From Bacteriovoracaceae bacterium UBA4096 (GTDB lineage: Bacteria; Bdellovibrionota; Bacteriovoracia; Bacteriovoracales; Bacteriovoracaceae): a DNA stretch of 47,485 nucleotides. The number at the start of each line of letters is the position of its first letter. Positions within the stretch are counted from its first letter, which is position 1. A program made the translations under genes and the position numbers. Under the pieces are notes generated by a model. That model searched no databases, had not been told where the DNA came from, and saw nothing but the letters and a program-made list of their open reading frames with translations. The stretch covers positions 1 to 47,485 of the forward strand of contig DFXY01000028.1 of assembly GCA_002381945.1 (NCBI GenBank), read 5' to 3'. This document shows positions 7,501 to 16,073 of the stretch, in pieces.

Positions 7501-8637
7501 TCATATCAAAATATTCAAACTCATCCCCAAATACCAAGACCTTCCAAAATCGCTTTCCATCTCAGTATCATTAAAGCTCTCGCCTTCTTTTAACTTTCGA
7601 TCGAAGGCCATGCCCGATTGAATTTCGCCGGAGATGGATTTGGTGAGAGGTGAACGGATGCCGGCAAAGATTTTTTTTTCGTTGAAAAAGAGGCGGTCAC
7701 GCAATTCATCGCGGTCGGCCCTTAAGAAGCTTTGTTGGGAGATGGAGAAGCCTGTGAAGGTCTGGACTTTGTCTCTGAATCCATAGGCGATTTCTGAGTT
7801 GAAGTTTGTGATGAAGTAGGACATTGAGAAGATCCAGGGCTCGATGGGTGTCCATTGAATGCTTAAAAATGGTAAACCGAACATGCCGGTGAATTTTTCG
7901 GTTTTGTATAAATAGATGAAACCGGGAATGGGGACATAGTTAATCAGCGGGTTATTGTTGGAGAGAAAGACAGTCCAGATCCAATGAGTGTTCTCAGTTG
8001 AACCTGGGTTTGTGTAAAAAGAGTTCAGGCTGAAAGTTATTTCATCGCTACCGTGAAAGGGTTTGTCACTGGCAGAGCCGATAGATGTTCTGAGTCCAAA
8101 CATTCTTTTGCTCTTTAGGGCCTTACTGTACTGGGCGCCCAGTTCAATTCGATTCAGTTCTTTGGGTGTTTTAATGCCAGTATCAAAGGACTGCTGCTCG
8201 TTGAAAGAGAGTCTTCCGGCATTGACGGACATAGAAAAGGACTCTCCCCCGTCTGACCAGATGGGTGTTGCGATATTGATTTTACTTTGTTCAATGACGG
8301 TTGGATTGCCTTCAGGCGCGAGCTGGCCGTTTAGTGAAACGATCGTTTTCTTAGGAGGCAAGAGGCCTATGCCTCCCATGACTCCTCCAAATGAAGAAAG
8401 GCCCCCACTACCACGGGCACCAGTCGCTTCAACGACTTTGCCTAATCTTTGCAGCTCCTGCTTACATTGGGGAGTGACTTCTTTTTCTAATTTTAAAAGG
8501 CAATTTATGGTATTGGGTCTACCTGTCTCATTCGGACAATGCTCTTTAATCTCCAGCTGACAGGCCGAAAGAGGTCTCTCTTCGGCCACAAGAGTAAAAG
8601 AGACGGTAATTAAAGCAAAAAAGACCAATATTTTCAT
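7501..8637 (-). CDS. Exported protein: Cys-rich N-terminus plus predicted outer-membrane beta-barrel
   Basis: About 378 residues from the ATG at 8635-8637 (an in-frame ATG lies 12 bases upstream; neither has a clear ribosome site). A signal peptide (KILVFFALITVSFTLVA) is followed by a short cysteine-rich segment ACQLEIKEHCP...NCLLKLEKEVTPQCKQEL, which resembles the Cys-rich GLG1-type repeat. After a glycine-rich linker the rest alternates polar and aromatic residues in strand-like blocks (RIELGAQYSKALKSK, WIFSMSYFITNF) and ends SWYLGMSLNILI, typical of an outer-membrane barrel with an inward strand at the C-terminus. The barrel is inferred; function is unknown. Confidence 0.65.
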   Translation of the reverse strand: MKILVFFALITVSFTLVAEERPLSACQLEIKEHCPNETGRPNTINCLLKLEKEVTPQCKQELQRLGKVVEATGARGSGGLSSFGGVMGGIGLLPPKKTIVSLNGQLAPEGNPTVIEQSKINIATPIWSDGGESFSMSVNAGRLSFNEQQSFDTGIKTPKELNRIELGAQYSKALKSKRMFGLRTSIGSASDKPFHGSDEITFSLNSFYTNPGSTENTHWIWTVFLSNNNPLINYVPIPGFIYLYKTEKFTGMFGLPFLSIQWTPIEPWIFSMSYFITNFNSEIAYGFRDKVQTFTGFSISQQSFLRADRDELRDRLFFNEKKIFAGIRSPLTKSISGEIQSGMAFDRKLKEGESFNDTEMESDFGRSWYLGMSLNILI

Positions 8638-8699
8638 GACGAAAATCATAGTACCAAAACGCTTCTATCTCAATTTTTATTCTTTACGTATTACTTTTG

Positions 8700-8728
8700 T
8701 TGAACTTGTTTTTTATCACTCTTTTAAA
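8700..8728 (+). promoter_or_regulatory. Weak sigma70-like promoter before the chemoreceptor
   Basis: TTGAAC (8700-8705), 17 bases, then TTTAAA (8723-8728). The -35 matches four or five positions, the -10 only three or four, but spacing is ideal and it lies about 70 bases before the chosen start. Confidence 0.3.
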
Positions 8729-8799
8729 CCATTAAGAAAAATTAAGAATTTGCGAACAGATGTATGACTTCTATTTTTTCTAAAAACCAAAGGATATAC

Positions 8800-10845
8800 A
8801 TGAACAAGTTCAGCTTAAAATGGAAAATAGTCCTGATTGGTCTCATACCTTTTCTCTGCTTCGCTGGCCTTGCGGCCTATCAGTTATCCCAAAGCTTTGC
8901 AGTCTATAAGGATGCTGGTCAAATCACTCAAAAAGTTGCTCTTTATGGAAAGGCTTCTACCCTCATTCATCAGCTTCAGATCGAGCGGGCCCGGACAGTT
9001 GCTTTTCTTAACGGAGCAATTGAAGCTGAAAAGCTTCGTGAACAATGGAACATTACCAGTAAGGCCATGGGCCCGTTTGCAGAGGCCTTAAAAAATATGC
9101 CTACTCCTTATCCTGAACTCGAGCAAGTTCTTCAGGAGCATGCCGCACTTATGGAGCAAGTTAAGGAAAAGAAGACCACCAATACAGTGGTTATTCAGAA
9201 ATATATCACCTTTATCGCTAAGCTCATCCGACTCGGCTTTCAATCTGCAGATGAAACAAAAATTGTTAATGCAGCCATTGGATTGAGATCACAAGCTTCA
9301 ATTGAAGAAGTTAAGGAGTTCTCCGGTCAACTCCGCGCCCAATTGACCGGAATTCTCTCGGCGAATAAACCAATCAATGCGGAAGCTCTGAACAACATTG
9401 TGGCCTTAAAGAGTTCGGCCGATACTTCTCTTTCATCCGGGAACTTAATATTGGATCTTAAGGCCAAAAATCTTTTGACTGAGTTTCAATCATCTTCTGA
9501 ATGGAATGAAGTCAGTAAAGTTCTTCAGACCGTATTAAAGAACTCAGCTGTAGGAAATTACGGAATAGATGCTGTAGGTTTTGTTGATACCATCACTTCT
9601 GCGATTAACAAGCTGGGAATGTTAGTTGAATACCAAGCGAACTTTCTTCTAAAAGAAGTTCAAGAAACCAACTCTCAAGCCGTTTCAAGAATCTGGATCA
9701 TGAGCTTAAGTTTACTGGGGATTACTCTGGCCCTCACTTTTATTGTTTTCTATATGGTTAAGACCATTAATCAGTCTCTCCGCACAGTCGCAGATAATCT
9801 CATGACGGGCTCCAGGTATGTTGCAGAAGCCTCGCAGGAGATTGAAAAGAACGCTGTCATTCTTTCAGAAGCTGCGAATGAACAGGCCTCAAGTGTTCAA
9901 CAAACATCAGCTGCAATTGATGAGATTAGCGCCATGGTAGAAAAAAATTCAGATTCGGCCCAAAGCTCTAAAGAGGAATCTGCCAAAAGCCAGAAGGCTT
10001 CAGAGAGAGGGAAAAGATCAGTGGAAGAGATGCTGGTCTCAATTAAAGAAATCGGAATGAGTAACAATGAGATCATGCAACAGATGGAACAAACGAACAG
10101 AGAGTTTTCAGAAATTGTAGGAGTCATTTCAACCATTGCTGAAAAGACCAAAGTTATTAACGACATTGTTTTCCAAACTAAGCTTCTCTCTTTTAACGCT
10201 TCTGTGGAAGCTGCCCGTGCCGGTGAACATGGCCAGGGCTTCTCAGTCGTGGCCGATGAAGTTGGAAACCTGGCTGAGATGTCAGGCAAGGCGGCAACGG
10301 AGATTTCTTCCATCCTCGATCAAAGTATCCGTAAAGTTGAGGGAATTATTCAAAGCACCCAAGGCAGAATCAAAACACTGGTTGAAAATGGAAAAGAAAA
10401 ACTCTCCACAGGAATCAAGACTGCTGAAAGATGTGATGTGGCCCTGGATGAAATTCTGGAGAATGTCGGCAATGTGGATAAGATGGTCTATGAAATTGCT
10501 TCTGCATCCAAAGAACAGTCAAGAGGAGTTCAGGAAATAACCAGTGCCATGTCACAAATTGACCAGGCCAATCAGCAAAACACGAATATTTCTCATGACT
10601 CTTCTGTTGCCGCTACTCAACTCAGTAAACAGGCCCATGAACTGGAAGATGTGGCCAATGAGTTAAAAATGTTAATTGAAGGTGCTGGTGCTAGTGCTGA
10701 TGAATTTCAGAAGGTGAAGCACTCCCCTGTTAAACCAAAGTCGAAACCAGCAAATGTCCTTCCACTTAAACCCAAAAGAAGAAAAGCGGCCATTGATGAT
10801 ATAACAACACCTAAGGCCGACGATCCAAGATTTAAAGAACTCTAA
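8800..10845 (+). CDS. Methyl-accepting chemotaxis protein with NIT (nitrate/nitrite-sensing type) domain
   Basis: The 681-residue receptor feeds a CheA/CheW array. I prefer the ATG at 8800 because AAAGGA lies seven bases before it; the ATG at 8764 has none. Order: cytoplasmic start, TM1 (WKIVLIGLIPFLCFAGLAAY), a helical sensor carrying the NIT-domain signature LIHQLQIERARTVAFLNG (about residues 45-62), TM2 (about 300-320, SLLGITLALTFIVFYMV), and a long cytoplasmic signalling region whose tip reads FNASVEAARAGEHGQGFSVV. The C-terminus is a basic proline/lysine tail. A true nitrate ligand is not shown. It converges on the diguanylate cyclase gene with a 4-base gap. Confidence 0.9.
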   Translation: MNKFSLKWKIVLIGLIPFLCFAGLAAYQLSQSFAVYKDAGQITQKVALYGKASTLIHQLQIERARTVAFLNGAIEAEKLREQWNITSKAMGPFAEALKNMPTPYPELEQVLQEHAALMEQVKEKKTTNTVVIQKYITFIAKLIRLGFQSADETKIVNAAIGLRSQASIEEVKEFSGQLRAQLTGILSANKPINAEALNNIVALKSSADTSLSSGNLILDLKAKNLLTEFQSSSEWNEVSKVLQTVLKNSAVGNYGIDAVGFVDTITSAINKLGMLVEYQANFLLKEVQETNSQAVSRIWIMSLSLLGITLALTFIVFYMVKTINQSLRTVADNLMTGSRYVAEASQEIEKNAVILSEAANEQASSVQQTSAAIDEISAMVEKNSDSAQSSKEESAKSQKASERGKRSVEEMLVSIKEIGMSNNEIMQQMEQTNREFSEIVGVISTIAEKTKVINDIVFQTKLLSFNASVEAARAGEHGQGFSVVADEVGNLAEMSGKAATEISSILDQSIRKVEGIIQSTQGRIKTLVENGKEKLSTGIKTAERCDVALDEILENVGNVDKMVYEIASASKEQSRGVQEITSAMSQIDQANQQNTNISHDSSVAATQLSKQAHELEDVANELKMLIEGAGASADEFQKVKHSPVKPKSKPANVLPLKPKRRKAAIDDITTPKADDPRFKEL

Positions 10846-10849
10846 TGAA

Positions 10850-12184
10850 CTAAGCGACAACTTCAGTGACGTGGAATACTTTTCCACGTCCTGACTTTTT
10901 GGACATGTACATCATTTTGTCGGCAAAATCGATGATGGACTTGGCGTTGGTGGCATCTGTCGGGAACTCGGCCAGACCGATCGAAAGAGATAGACGATAC
11001 TTTTTATCTTTATCGATATTAAATTCAGCGGTTTTAACAGCTTCGGAAATTCGAAGAGCAATGTTCTTGGTCTCACCCACACTTGTTCTGGGAAGCAGAA
11101 CGATGAATTCATCACCACCATAGCGATAAACTAAATCAGATGAGCGTAACTGGGCCTTTAAGACGCTGGACATATCAATCAGAAGCTGGCTTCCAACTAC
11201 GTGGCCAAACTGATCATTAACATTCTTGAAATAATCAATATCAACAAACAGTAGGCTAAACCCCAATTTATCGTGTTGATAGCGGGCTATATAAAGCTCC
11301 AGATCTTCAACTAACTTTCTCTGATTGAAGAGACCAGTAACTTCATCAGTCAAGGCCAGCATGCGGATTTCTTCTCTACGCTTTGATTCATGGAGGATAG
11401 ACAGAGATGTTCTTAAAACATTCGCCAGATAATCACTTAAGATTTCCTTACTGGTGTAGTTAGAAATGTTTTTCGCCACGAGGTAAGAAAGTTTTCCATT
11501 CCCCCGCTTGATTAGAAAATAGAATCTCTCTTTCACAAAGCGCAGGCCAAAAATCAATCCGGTTTCATCCGAAAGAAAACGTTTAATGCGTTTCAGTTGA
11601 TGTTCAGTCAGTTTTAATTTTTGCTTCAATGAGGCCAGAATCTTAAGATTTGAAGTAAAGGTGATCTCTTTTTCAATTTCAAAGAAGAGGCTTAAGTATT
11701 GATCAAGTCCGGAAGCGATATCCGGAACGGTGGAAAAGCTCTCAGGTCGAGAAAATAAATGAAGCACTGCCCTTTCCGGATTCCATTGACCGCTTTGAAT
11801 GGCACCGTGAAGTTTTAAACGATAAATGACTGTGCGGAGTTCGTTCCTATCCAGCGGCAGGGATAAAAAATCAAATAACCCTGCTCTGAAAGCTCCAATG
11901 ATACCGAGATGATCTGGTCGTGGAGACAAGAGAGTAATCCCCGCTCTCGGAATGGTTTGATGGATCCGCCGGATATCATCGACCGTCTTTTGACTTTGAC
12001 GATTGGAATAAAAGAATACGGCATGGAAAGGCCGTTTCCTTACACTCGCGAGCTCACTGACCTCATTTAAAAAAGTCAGTTGATACTTCAATTTATTTTC
12101 CTGCAATGATTCCTTAATCGTCTCAATTGAAAACGAATCCAGACCTATGGCAAGAATATCTAACTGTTCATCTTTTTTCTTCAT
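10850..12184 (-). CDS. Pseudo-receiver diguanylate cyclase (REC-like / GGDEF)
   Basis: The 444-residue protein has a receiver-like fold at residues 1-125, a helical middle region and a C-terminal GGDEF domain with the intact active-site motif GGDEF (356-360). An RSSD sequence five residues before it is a canonical I-site (RxxD), so feedback-inhibited c-di-GMP synthesis from GTP is expected. The receiver part looks degenerate: the strand expected to carry the phospho-accepting Asp reads AVFFYSN, and the usual Lys-Pro reads LPLD (FDFLSLPLD). It should not be phosphorylated in the normal way. The ATG overlaps the TAA of the upstream scaffold gene (TAATG), so the two are translationally coupled. 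Confidence 0.9.
   Translation of the reverse strand: MKKKDEQLDILAIGLDSFSIETIKESLQENKLKYQLTFLNEVSELASVRKRPFHAVFFYSNRQSQKTVDDIRRIHQTIPRAGITLLSPRPDHLGIIGAFRAGLFDFLSLPLDRNELRTVIYRLKLHGAIQSGQWNPERAVLHLFSRPESFSTVPDIASGLDQYLSLFFEIEKEITFTSNLKILASLKQKLKLTEHQLKRIKRFLSDETGLIFGLRFVKERFYFLIKRGNGKLSYLVAKNISNYTSKEILSDYLANVLRTSLSILHESKRREEIRMLALTDEVTGLFNQRKLVEDLELYIARYQHDKLGFSLLFVDIDYFKNVNDQFGHVVGSQLLIDMSSVLKAQLRSSDLVYRYGGDEFIVLLPRTSVGETKNIALRISEAVKTAEFNIDKDKKYRLSLSIGLAEFPTDATNAKSIIDFADKMMYMSKKSGRGKVFHVTEVVA
10868..10890 (+). terminator. Hairpin inside the 3' end of the opposing cyclase gene, candidate terminator for the chemoreceptor
   Basis: Perfect 9-bp stem GACGTGGAA / TTCCACGTC with loop TACTT, followed by CTGACTTTTTGG. 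It lies 22 bases after the chemoreceptor stop but within the last codons of the minus-strand GGDEF gene. Confidence 0.4.
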
Positions 12185-14208
12185 TACATATCAATGTTTT
12201 TTTTCAATGCATCTAGTGCACTTGTATGATCTGATTCATCTTCAAGCACTGTGATGGCACTTCTTAAAGTTTTTATTGCTTTGTCTAACTTATCTTCAAG
12301 TTCAAAACGACTCTCAACCGAACGTTTTTCCTGGAGAGAAATGGATTCCATATCAAATTCCATAGCATCTATTTTTCTCTTAAGTTCCAGTATCTTCAGG
12401 TCACGATTTCGGATCTGAGTTTCGGCATCTGACTTTAATAGTTCAAGCTTTTGCTCGAGTTCCCTTTCACGCATTTGAACTTTCTTCACATCAATCTTAT
12501 TCTTTTGTCCTGCCTTATCAAGCTCTTGTGCAAGAATCCGGTTTTTTTCTTCCAGGATCAGGCGCTTTTCATCGAATAGTTTCACTTTATCTTTTAATTC
12601 ATTAATTTCTTCATTGAGCTTTCTCCTGATAATAGTCAGCTCAATCTTTCTTTCATCCAGCTCGGCTCGAAGGCTCAAGAACTGACGTCCTTGCAACATT
12701 TTATCTTCTTCATGACTTTGTATTTTGGCCAGGAGCTCTTCACGATCCGCTCTGAGATTAGAGATGGTTGCTTGCATCCGCTCCATTTCGCCGGAGTAGG
12801 CAGTAGAAATTTCATGAAGATCTGAACCTAAGTCACGATTTTTTTCAGAAGCTTCTTTTTTCTTCTTCTTAACCTTCTCTTCTTTAACAGGAACTTCGGG
12901 TTCTATTTCTGCCGTACCTGCATCTGTCACTTCTTCTGCATCAAAGCTTAAGCTCTCCAAGTCCAGGTCATCAGAAACCAAGGGTTCATCCAGGTTTTCT
13001 TGCTTCACCAGGTCACTCCTGATTTGAACCTGTGAAGCATCATAATCAAGGATGGCATCGATTTCTTTAAGTTTTTCTTTGGCATCATCCGAGAGATCCA
13101 TCTCCTCAGGAGAGAGTTCCAAACCTCGATCAGTTTCAAAGCTCAGGGATTGATCTGAGACAGACAAATCATCAGCATCATCCGATAAGTCCAGACTCAA
13201 ACTATTCTCATCTCCTTCATCGGTGCTAGCTGAAAAATCAAGTGAATCACCTTCGCTCTCATCAAGCGAAAGCGAAAGACCATCATCACCTTCAAAGCTC
13301 AGCTCTCCGAGATTCTCAATAGTCCCTTCATCAAGTGACAGACTATCCTCCTCCGCTGCATCTTCAAAGTCATCTCCTAGAGAAAGCTCCTCATCACTAT
13401 CATCGCTTAAAGAGAGCTCTTCTTCACTGTCATCATCCAGAGATAAATCACCAAATTGGTCAGCATCCTCTTCATGAGTTTCCCTCATCTCGACTTCACC
13501 CAGCTCAAAACTTTGTGAAGCATCCAGACTAAGCTCCATCCCTTCATCAACCAGGGCTTCATTAGATGGTGTTGATTCTTCATCAAGATTTATCTCGAGT
13601 TCTTCACCTTCTAAAGAAAGTTCTTGTTCTTTAATGGCCACGGATTCCCCTTCCTCTTCACTTGGTGTCGACGATAGAGCATCAAAGCTCTGCCAGTTAG
13701 GCTTTTTAGATGCAGTTTTTATCACTGACTTAAAAAGCTCATCTATTTCAATGCTCTTAGGATGATTTTTCATCTCTATCAGGGCATCAAAGTCGGAAAA
13801 TTCACTTTTTGCCTGGTTTTCCAGACGATTATGGATATTTACTATTTCCGGGGCCTTCAAACTCTCCAGCATATCATTGAAGTTCTTCTCAGAAATCTTC
13901 GAGTGTATGTAAGCGTCCCCTCCCACCGGTGTTAACTGATGGGCCTTTAAATCATGAGCATTATTGTCTTCTGTAATATACAGCACTTTCGCATGAGGTG
14001 CTTTTTCTTTTATTTGCAGAACCCACTCATCCATCTCTTCATTCAAGCCCAGGAAATGAATAAAGAAAAAGGTATTCCCCGGAACTTTCTCGAGTTCTTG
14101 GGCAAGCTGGTTTTCATTTTCAATCAAGACAGCATTTCTGAGCGCCGACATCCGGTTCTGGAAATCTTTAAATAAGTCCTGATTGGCCGTAATCAAATAG
14201 TAATTCAT
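12184..14208 (-). CDS. Pseudo-receiver / acidic-repeat / coiled-coil scaffold protein
   Basis: The 674-residue protein falls into three parts. Residues 1-118 look like a receiver domain (alternating hydrophobic strands such as TFFFIHFLGL and KVLYITED) but lack the acceptor Asp; strand 3 reads IHFLGLN. Residues about 170-430 are a very acidic low-complexity region built on [ED]LSL[DES] repeats (for example EELSLSDDSDEELSLGDD). Residues about 445-674 form a long charged coiled coil (ELDERKIELTIIRRKLNEEI). The order pseudo-receiver plus coiled coil is that of FrzS and AglZ, gliding-polarity proteins of Myxococcus; homology is not proven and the function is inferred. It is the first gene of a two-gene unit with the cyclase. 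Confidence 0.8.
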   Translation of the reverse strand: MNYYLITANQDLFKDFQNRMSALRNAVLIENENQLAQELEKVPGNTFFFIHFLGLNEEMDEWVLQIKEKAPHAKVLYITEDNNAHDLKAHQLTPVGGDAYIHSKISEKNFNDMLESLKAPEIVNIHNRLENQAKSEFSDFDALIEMKNHPKSIEIDELFKSVIKTASKKPNWQSFDALSSTPSEEEGESVAIKEQELSLEGEELEINLDEESTPSNEALVDEGMELSLDASQSFELGEVEMRETHEEDADQFGDLSLDDDSEEELSLSDDSDEELSLGDDFEDAAEEDSLSLDEGTIENLGELSFEGDDGLSLSLDESEGDSLDFSASTDEGDENSLSLDLSDDADDLSVSDQSLSFETDRGLELSPEEMDLSDDAKEKLKEIDAILDYDASQVQIRSDLVKQENLDEPLVSDDLDLESLSFDAEEVTDAGTAEIEPEVPVKEEKVKKKKKEASEKNRDLGSDLHEISTAYSGEMERMQATISNLRADREELLAKIQSHEEDKMLQGRQFLSLRAELDERKIELTIIRRKLNEEINELKDKVKLFDEKRLILEEKNRILAQELDKAGQKNKIDVKKVQMRERELEQKLELLKSDAETQIRNRDLKILELKRKIDAMEFDMESISLQEKRSVESRFELEDKLDKAIKTLRSAITVLEDESDHTSALDALKKNIDM

Positions 14209-14293
14209 TAAATACCTTCTACTTAATCATAACTTCGGAGACAAAACGAGACCATGGAGAGGCAAAGATTGCAGGCAGATAGATACATCTTTA

Positions 14294-14343
14294 TTGATTC
14301 CTCCAGATGCTCATAATACAATCGTAAGGAATCTTCTGGAGGA
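14294..14343 (+). promoter_or_regulatory. Promoter plus inverted repeat over the ribosome site of the L,D-transpeptidase gene
   Basis: TTGATT (14294-14299), 17 bases, TACAAT (14317-14322) make a plausible sigma70-like promoter. A 9-base perfect inverted repeat, TCCTCCAGA (14299-14307) and TCTGGAGGA (14335-14343), brackets the -10 box, and its right arm is the ribosome site of the gene starting at 14347. It could be an operator or, if transcription starts further upstream, a ribosome-site-masking RNA helix. Confidence 0.4.
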
Positions 14344-14346
14344 TTT

Positions 14347-15327
14347 TTGAAAAAGTTTATATTCATTACTTGCATAATGTTGATCAATTCCGTCTGCTTT
14401 GCAGCAACACAAGATAATTATCTTCCTTCAAACATTTTAATGTTGGATGATAAATTTTCTCACCATGTGTTGCTAGTTGAGAAGGCAACCCACAAACTTC
14501 ATCTTTACGAGAATAGCGGATCATATCCTAAGCTGGTAAAAACATTTTCCACTGCTACTGGGAAATTTAAAGGTGATAAATCAATTAGCGGTGATCATAA
14601 AACTCCGGAAGGCATTTATACCATTTACGATTTTTTATCCAAACAGGAACTTTTGAAACGTCACGGAAAGTATGCCGAGATCTATGGCAGTGGCGCTTTT
14701 CCTATGGATTACCCGAATTTCATCGATCGCCGGGAAGGAAAAACCGGTGGAGGCATCTGGCTTCACTCAACTGATGATGATAACCGTATTTCTAAGGGAC
14801 TTGATTCACGGGGATGTGTCGTAGTTCAGAATCAGGACCTAAAAGATATCTCCCAGTTCGTAGAACTTAATCACACGCCGATAATTGTAGTTCAGGATAT
14901 CTTCTACCTCTCTCAGTCAACCTGGGACCGGAATCGTAAAGAACTCAATGACTCCGTTCAGAAATGGGCCCGTGCTTGGCAGACAAAAGATTTTGAAACC
15001 TACATCAATAGCTACGATCAAAATCGCTTCCATGATAAAAAACATGGCAACTACAACAGCTACAAGAGTTATAAAAAAGCCGTCTTCTCCCGAGGAGACA
15101 CTCCTGAAATCAAACTGGATTTCATTTCAATTATGGCCACAAATGAATATGCAGTGGTCAATCTGCAACAGGATTATCGCTCACCAGTCATAAATGACAT
15201 TGGGAAGAAGACCCTTTACTTGAAGAAAGATGCTAATTATGACTGGAAAATTGTAGGAGAGGTTTGGTCTTCAGTGACCCCAGAATCATTGGCCTTCACC
15301 CCTTCTAAACGCTTTTTCAAAGAATAG
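14347..15327 (+). CDS. L,D-transpeptidase/L,D-carboxypeptidase (YkuD) with NTF2-like C-terminal domain, Csd6/Pgp2-like
   Basis: Exported enzyme of 326 residues acting on peptidoglycan stem peptides. A TTG start follows GGAGGA closely; MKKFIFITCIMLINSVCFAA is a signal peptide. Residues about 38-178 are a YkuD domain with the catalytic pattern LHSTDDDNRISKGL-DSRGCVVV, giving His140 and Cys157. Residues about 195-320 (KWARAWQTKDFETYINSYD, then WKIVGEVWSS) look like an NTF2-type domain. This two-domain architecture and the length match Helicobacter Csd6 and Campylobacter Pgp2, which trim stem peptides and set helical shape. Gap of two bases to the next gene; first of a three-gene operon with bactofilin. 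Confidence 0.88.
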   Translation: MKKFIFITCIMLINSVCFAATQDNYLPSNILMLDDKFSHHVLLVEKATHKLHLYENSGSYPKLVKTFSTATGKFKGDKSISGDHKTPEGIYTIYDFLSKQELLKRHGKYAEIYGSGAFPMDYPNFIDRREGKTGGGIWLHSTDDDNRISKGLDSRGCVVVQNQDLKDISQFVELNHTPIIVVQDIFYLSQSTWDRNRKELNDSVQKWARAWQTKDFETYINSYDQNRFHDKKHGNYNSYKSYKKAVFSRGDTPEIKLDFISIMATNEYAVVNLQQDYRSPVINDIGKKTLYLKKDANYDWKIVGEVWSSVTPESLAFTPSKRFFKE

Positions 15328-15329
15328 GC

Positions 15330-16073
15330 ATGAAGGAATTTATACAAAAAAGTGGAGATGAAGTGGCCATTGTTATTTACGATGCGCCTCTTCCGCCAAA
15401 GTATTTTCGGCTAACGAAACGTTTCATCCGGACCCTCTTTATAACCGTTCCCATTCTTTTAACTCTTTTGCTGGCCGGTTTCTTTTTTTGGGGTCTGGCC
15501 GGACGAATAAAAGAAGTGCCTACTCCGACAATGCCTCAAGTGATAACTACTGAAGATAATCAAGTGACTCTCCTTGAAGCTGAAATTAAGACTCTTCAAA
15601 GAAGTAATGCTGAGCTTGTAGAGAAACTTGCTTCTACTCCGACCGCCATCAGTGCTGAAGATCCCTATTTAATGGGAATAAAAAAACCTTATGGCATGCA
15701 GAATCTGTTGGCCCAGAACAAAGTGACACTCGATCAATTTGAATTGATCCAAAATGCCAACAAAGTTAATCTGAAGTTTCAATTAATAAGTTCGACACCT
15801 GAGACAAGAGTGACAGGCCATATAATCGTCTTCATGCTTTCAGAAGCGGGTCTGATGGCCTACCCGGATCCTGCCAACTCGGCACTAAGCCAGGGTATCA
15901 AATACTCCTTAGGTGAATCCTTTGCCGTGTCTCGTCTTCGCCCTACAAATGCAGAATTTAGCCATCAGCTCACAGGTGATTCAGTTAAATTTGTCATTTA
16001 TATTTTTAACCGTGAAGGTGATCTTCTCCTGATTAAAGAAACTGAGCCTTTAAAAATTGGAGAGAAAAAGTGA
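15330..16073 (+). CDS. Single-pass membrane protein with periplasmic coiled coil and C-terminal domain
   Basis: The 247-residue protein has a short cytoplasmic N-terminus, one membrane helix at about residues 33-58 (FITVPILLTLLLAGFFFWGL), a coiled-coil stretch at about 76-98 (LLEAEIKTLQRSNAELVEKL) and a periplasmic C-terminal domain (about 110-245) rich in beta pattern (VNLKFQLISST, VTGHIIVFMLSEAG, VKFVIYIFNREGDLL). I do not recognise the family. Its position between an L,D-transpeptidase and a bactofilin, with a GTGA overlap into the latter, suggests a transmembrane link between the bactofilin polymer and wall enzymes, comparable in idea to Csd7 or Csd5 of Helicobacter. Confidence 0.75.
   Translation: MKEFIQKSGDEVAIVIYDAPLPPKYFRLTKRFIRTLFITVPILLTLLLAGFFFWGLAGRIKEVPTPTMPQVITTEDNQVTLLEAEIKTLQRSNAELVEKLASTPTAISAEDPYLMGIKKPYGMQNLLAQNKVTLDQFELIQNANKVNLKFQLISSTPETRVTGHIIVFMLSEAGLMAYPDPANSALSQGIKYSLGESFAVSRLRPTNAEFSHQLTGDSVKFVIYIFNREGDLLLIKETEPLKIGEKK

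Noticed and set aside
8063..8560. 165-residue plus-strand frame inside the putative outer-membrane gene
   Set aside because: Antisense to a gene with a signal peptide and consistent coding pattern; no ribosome site and unlikely composition.
13223..13477. Serine-rich plus-strand frame
   Set aside because: It is the antisense shadow of the acidic LSL/DD repeats of the scaffold gene.
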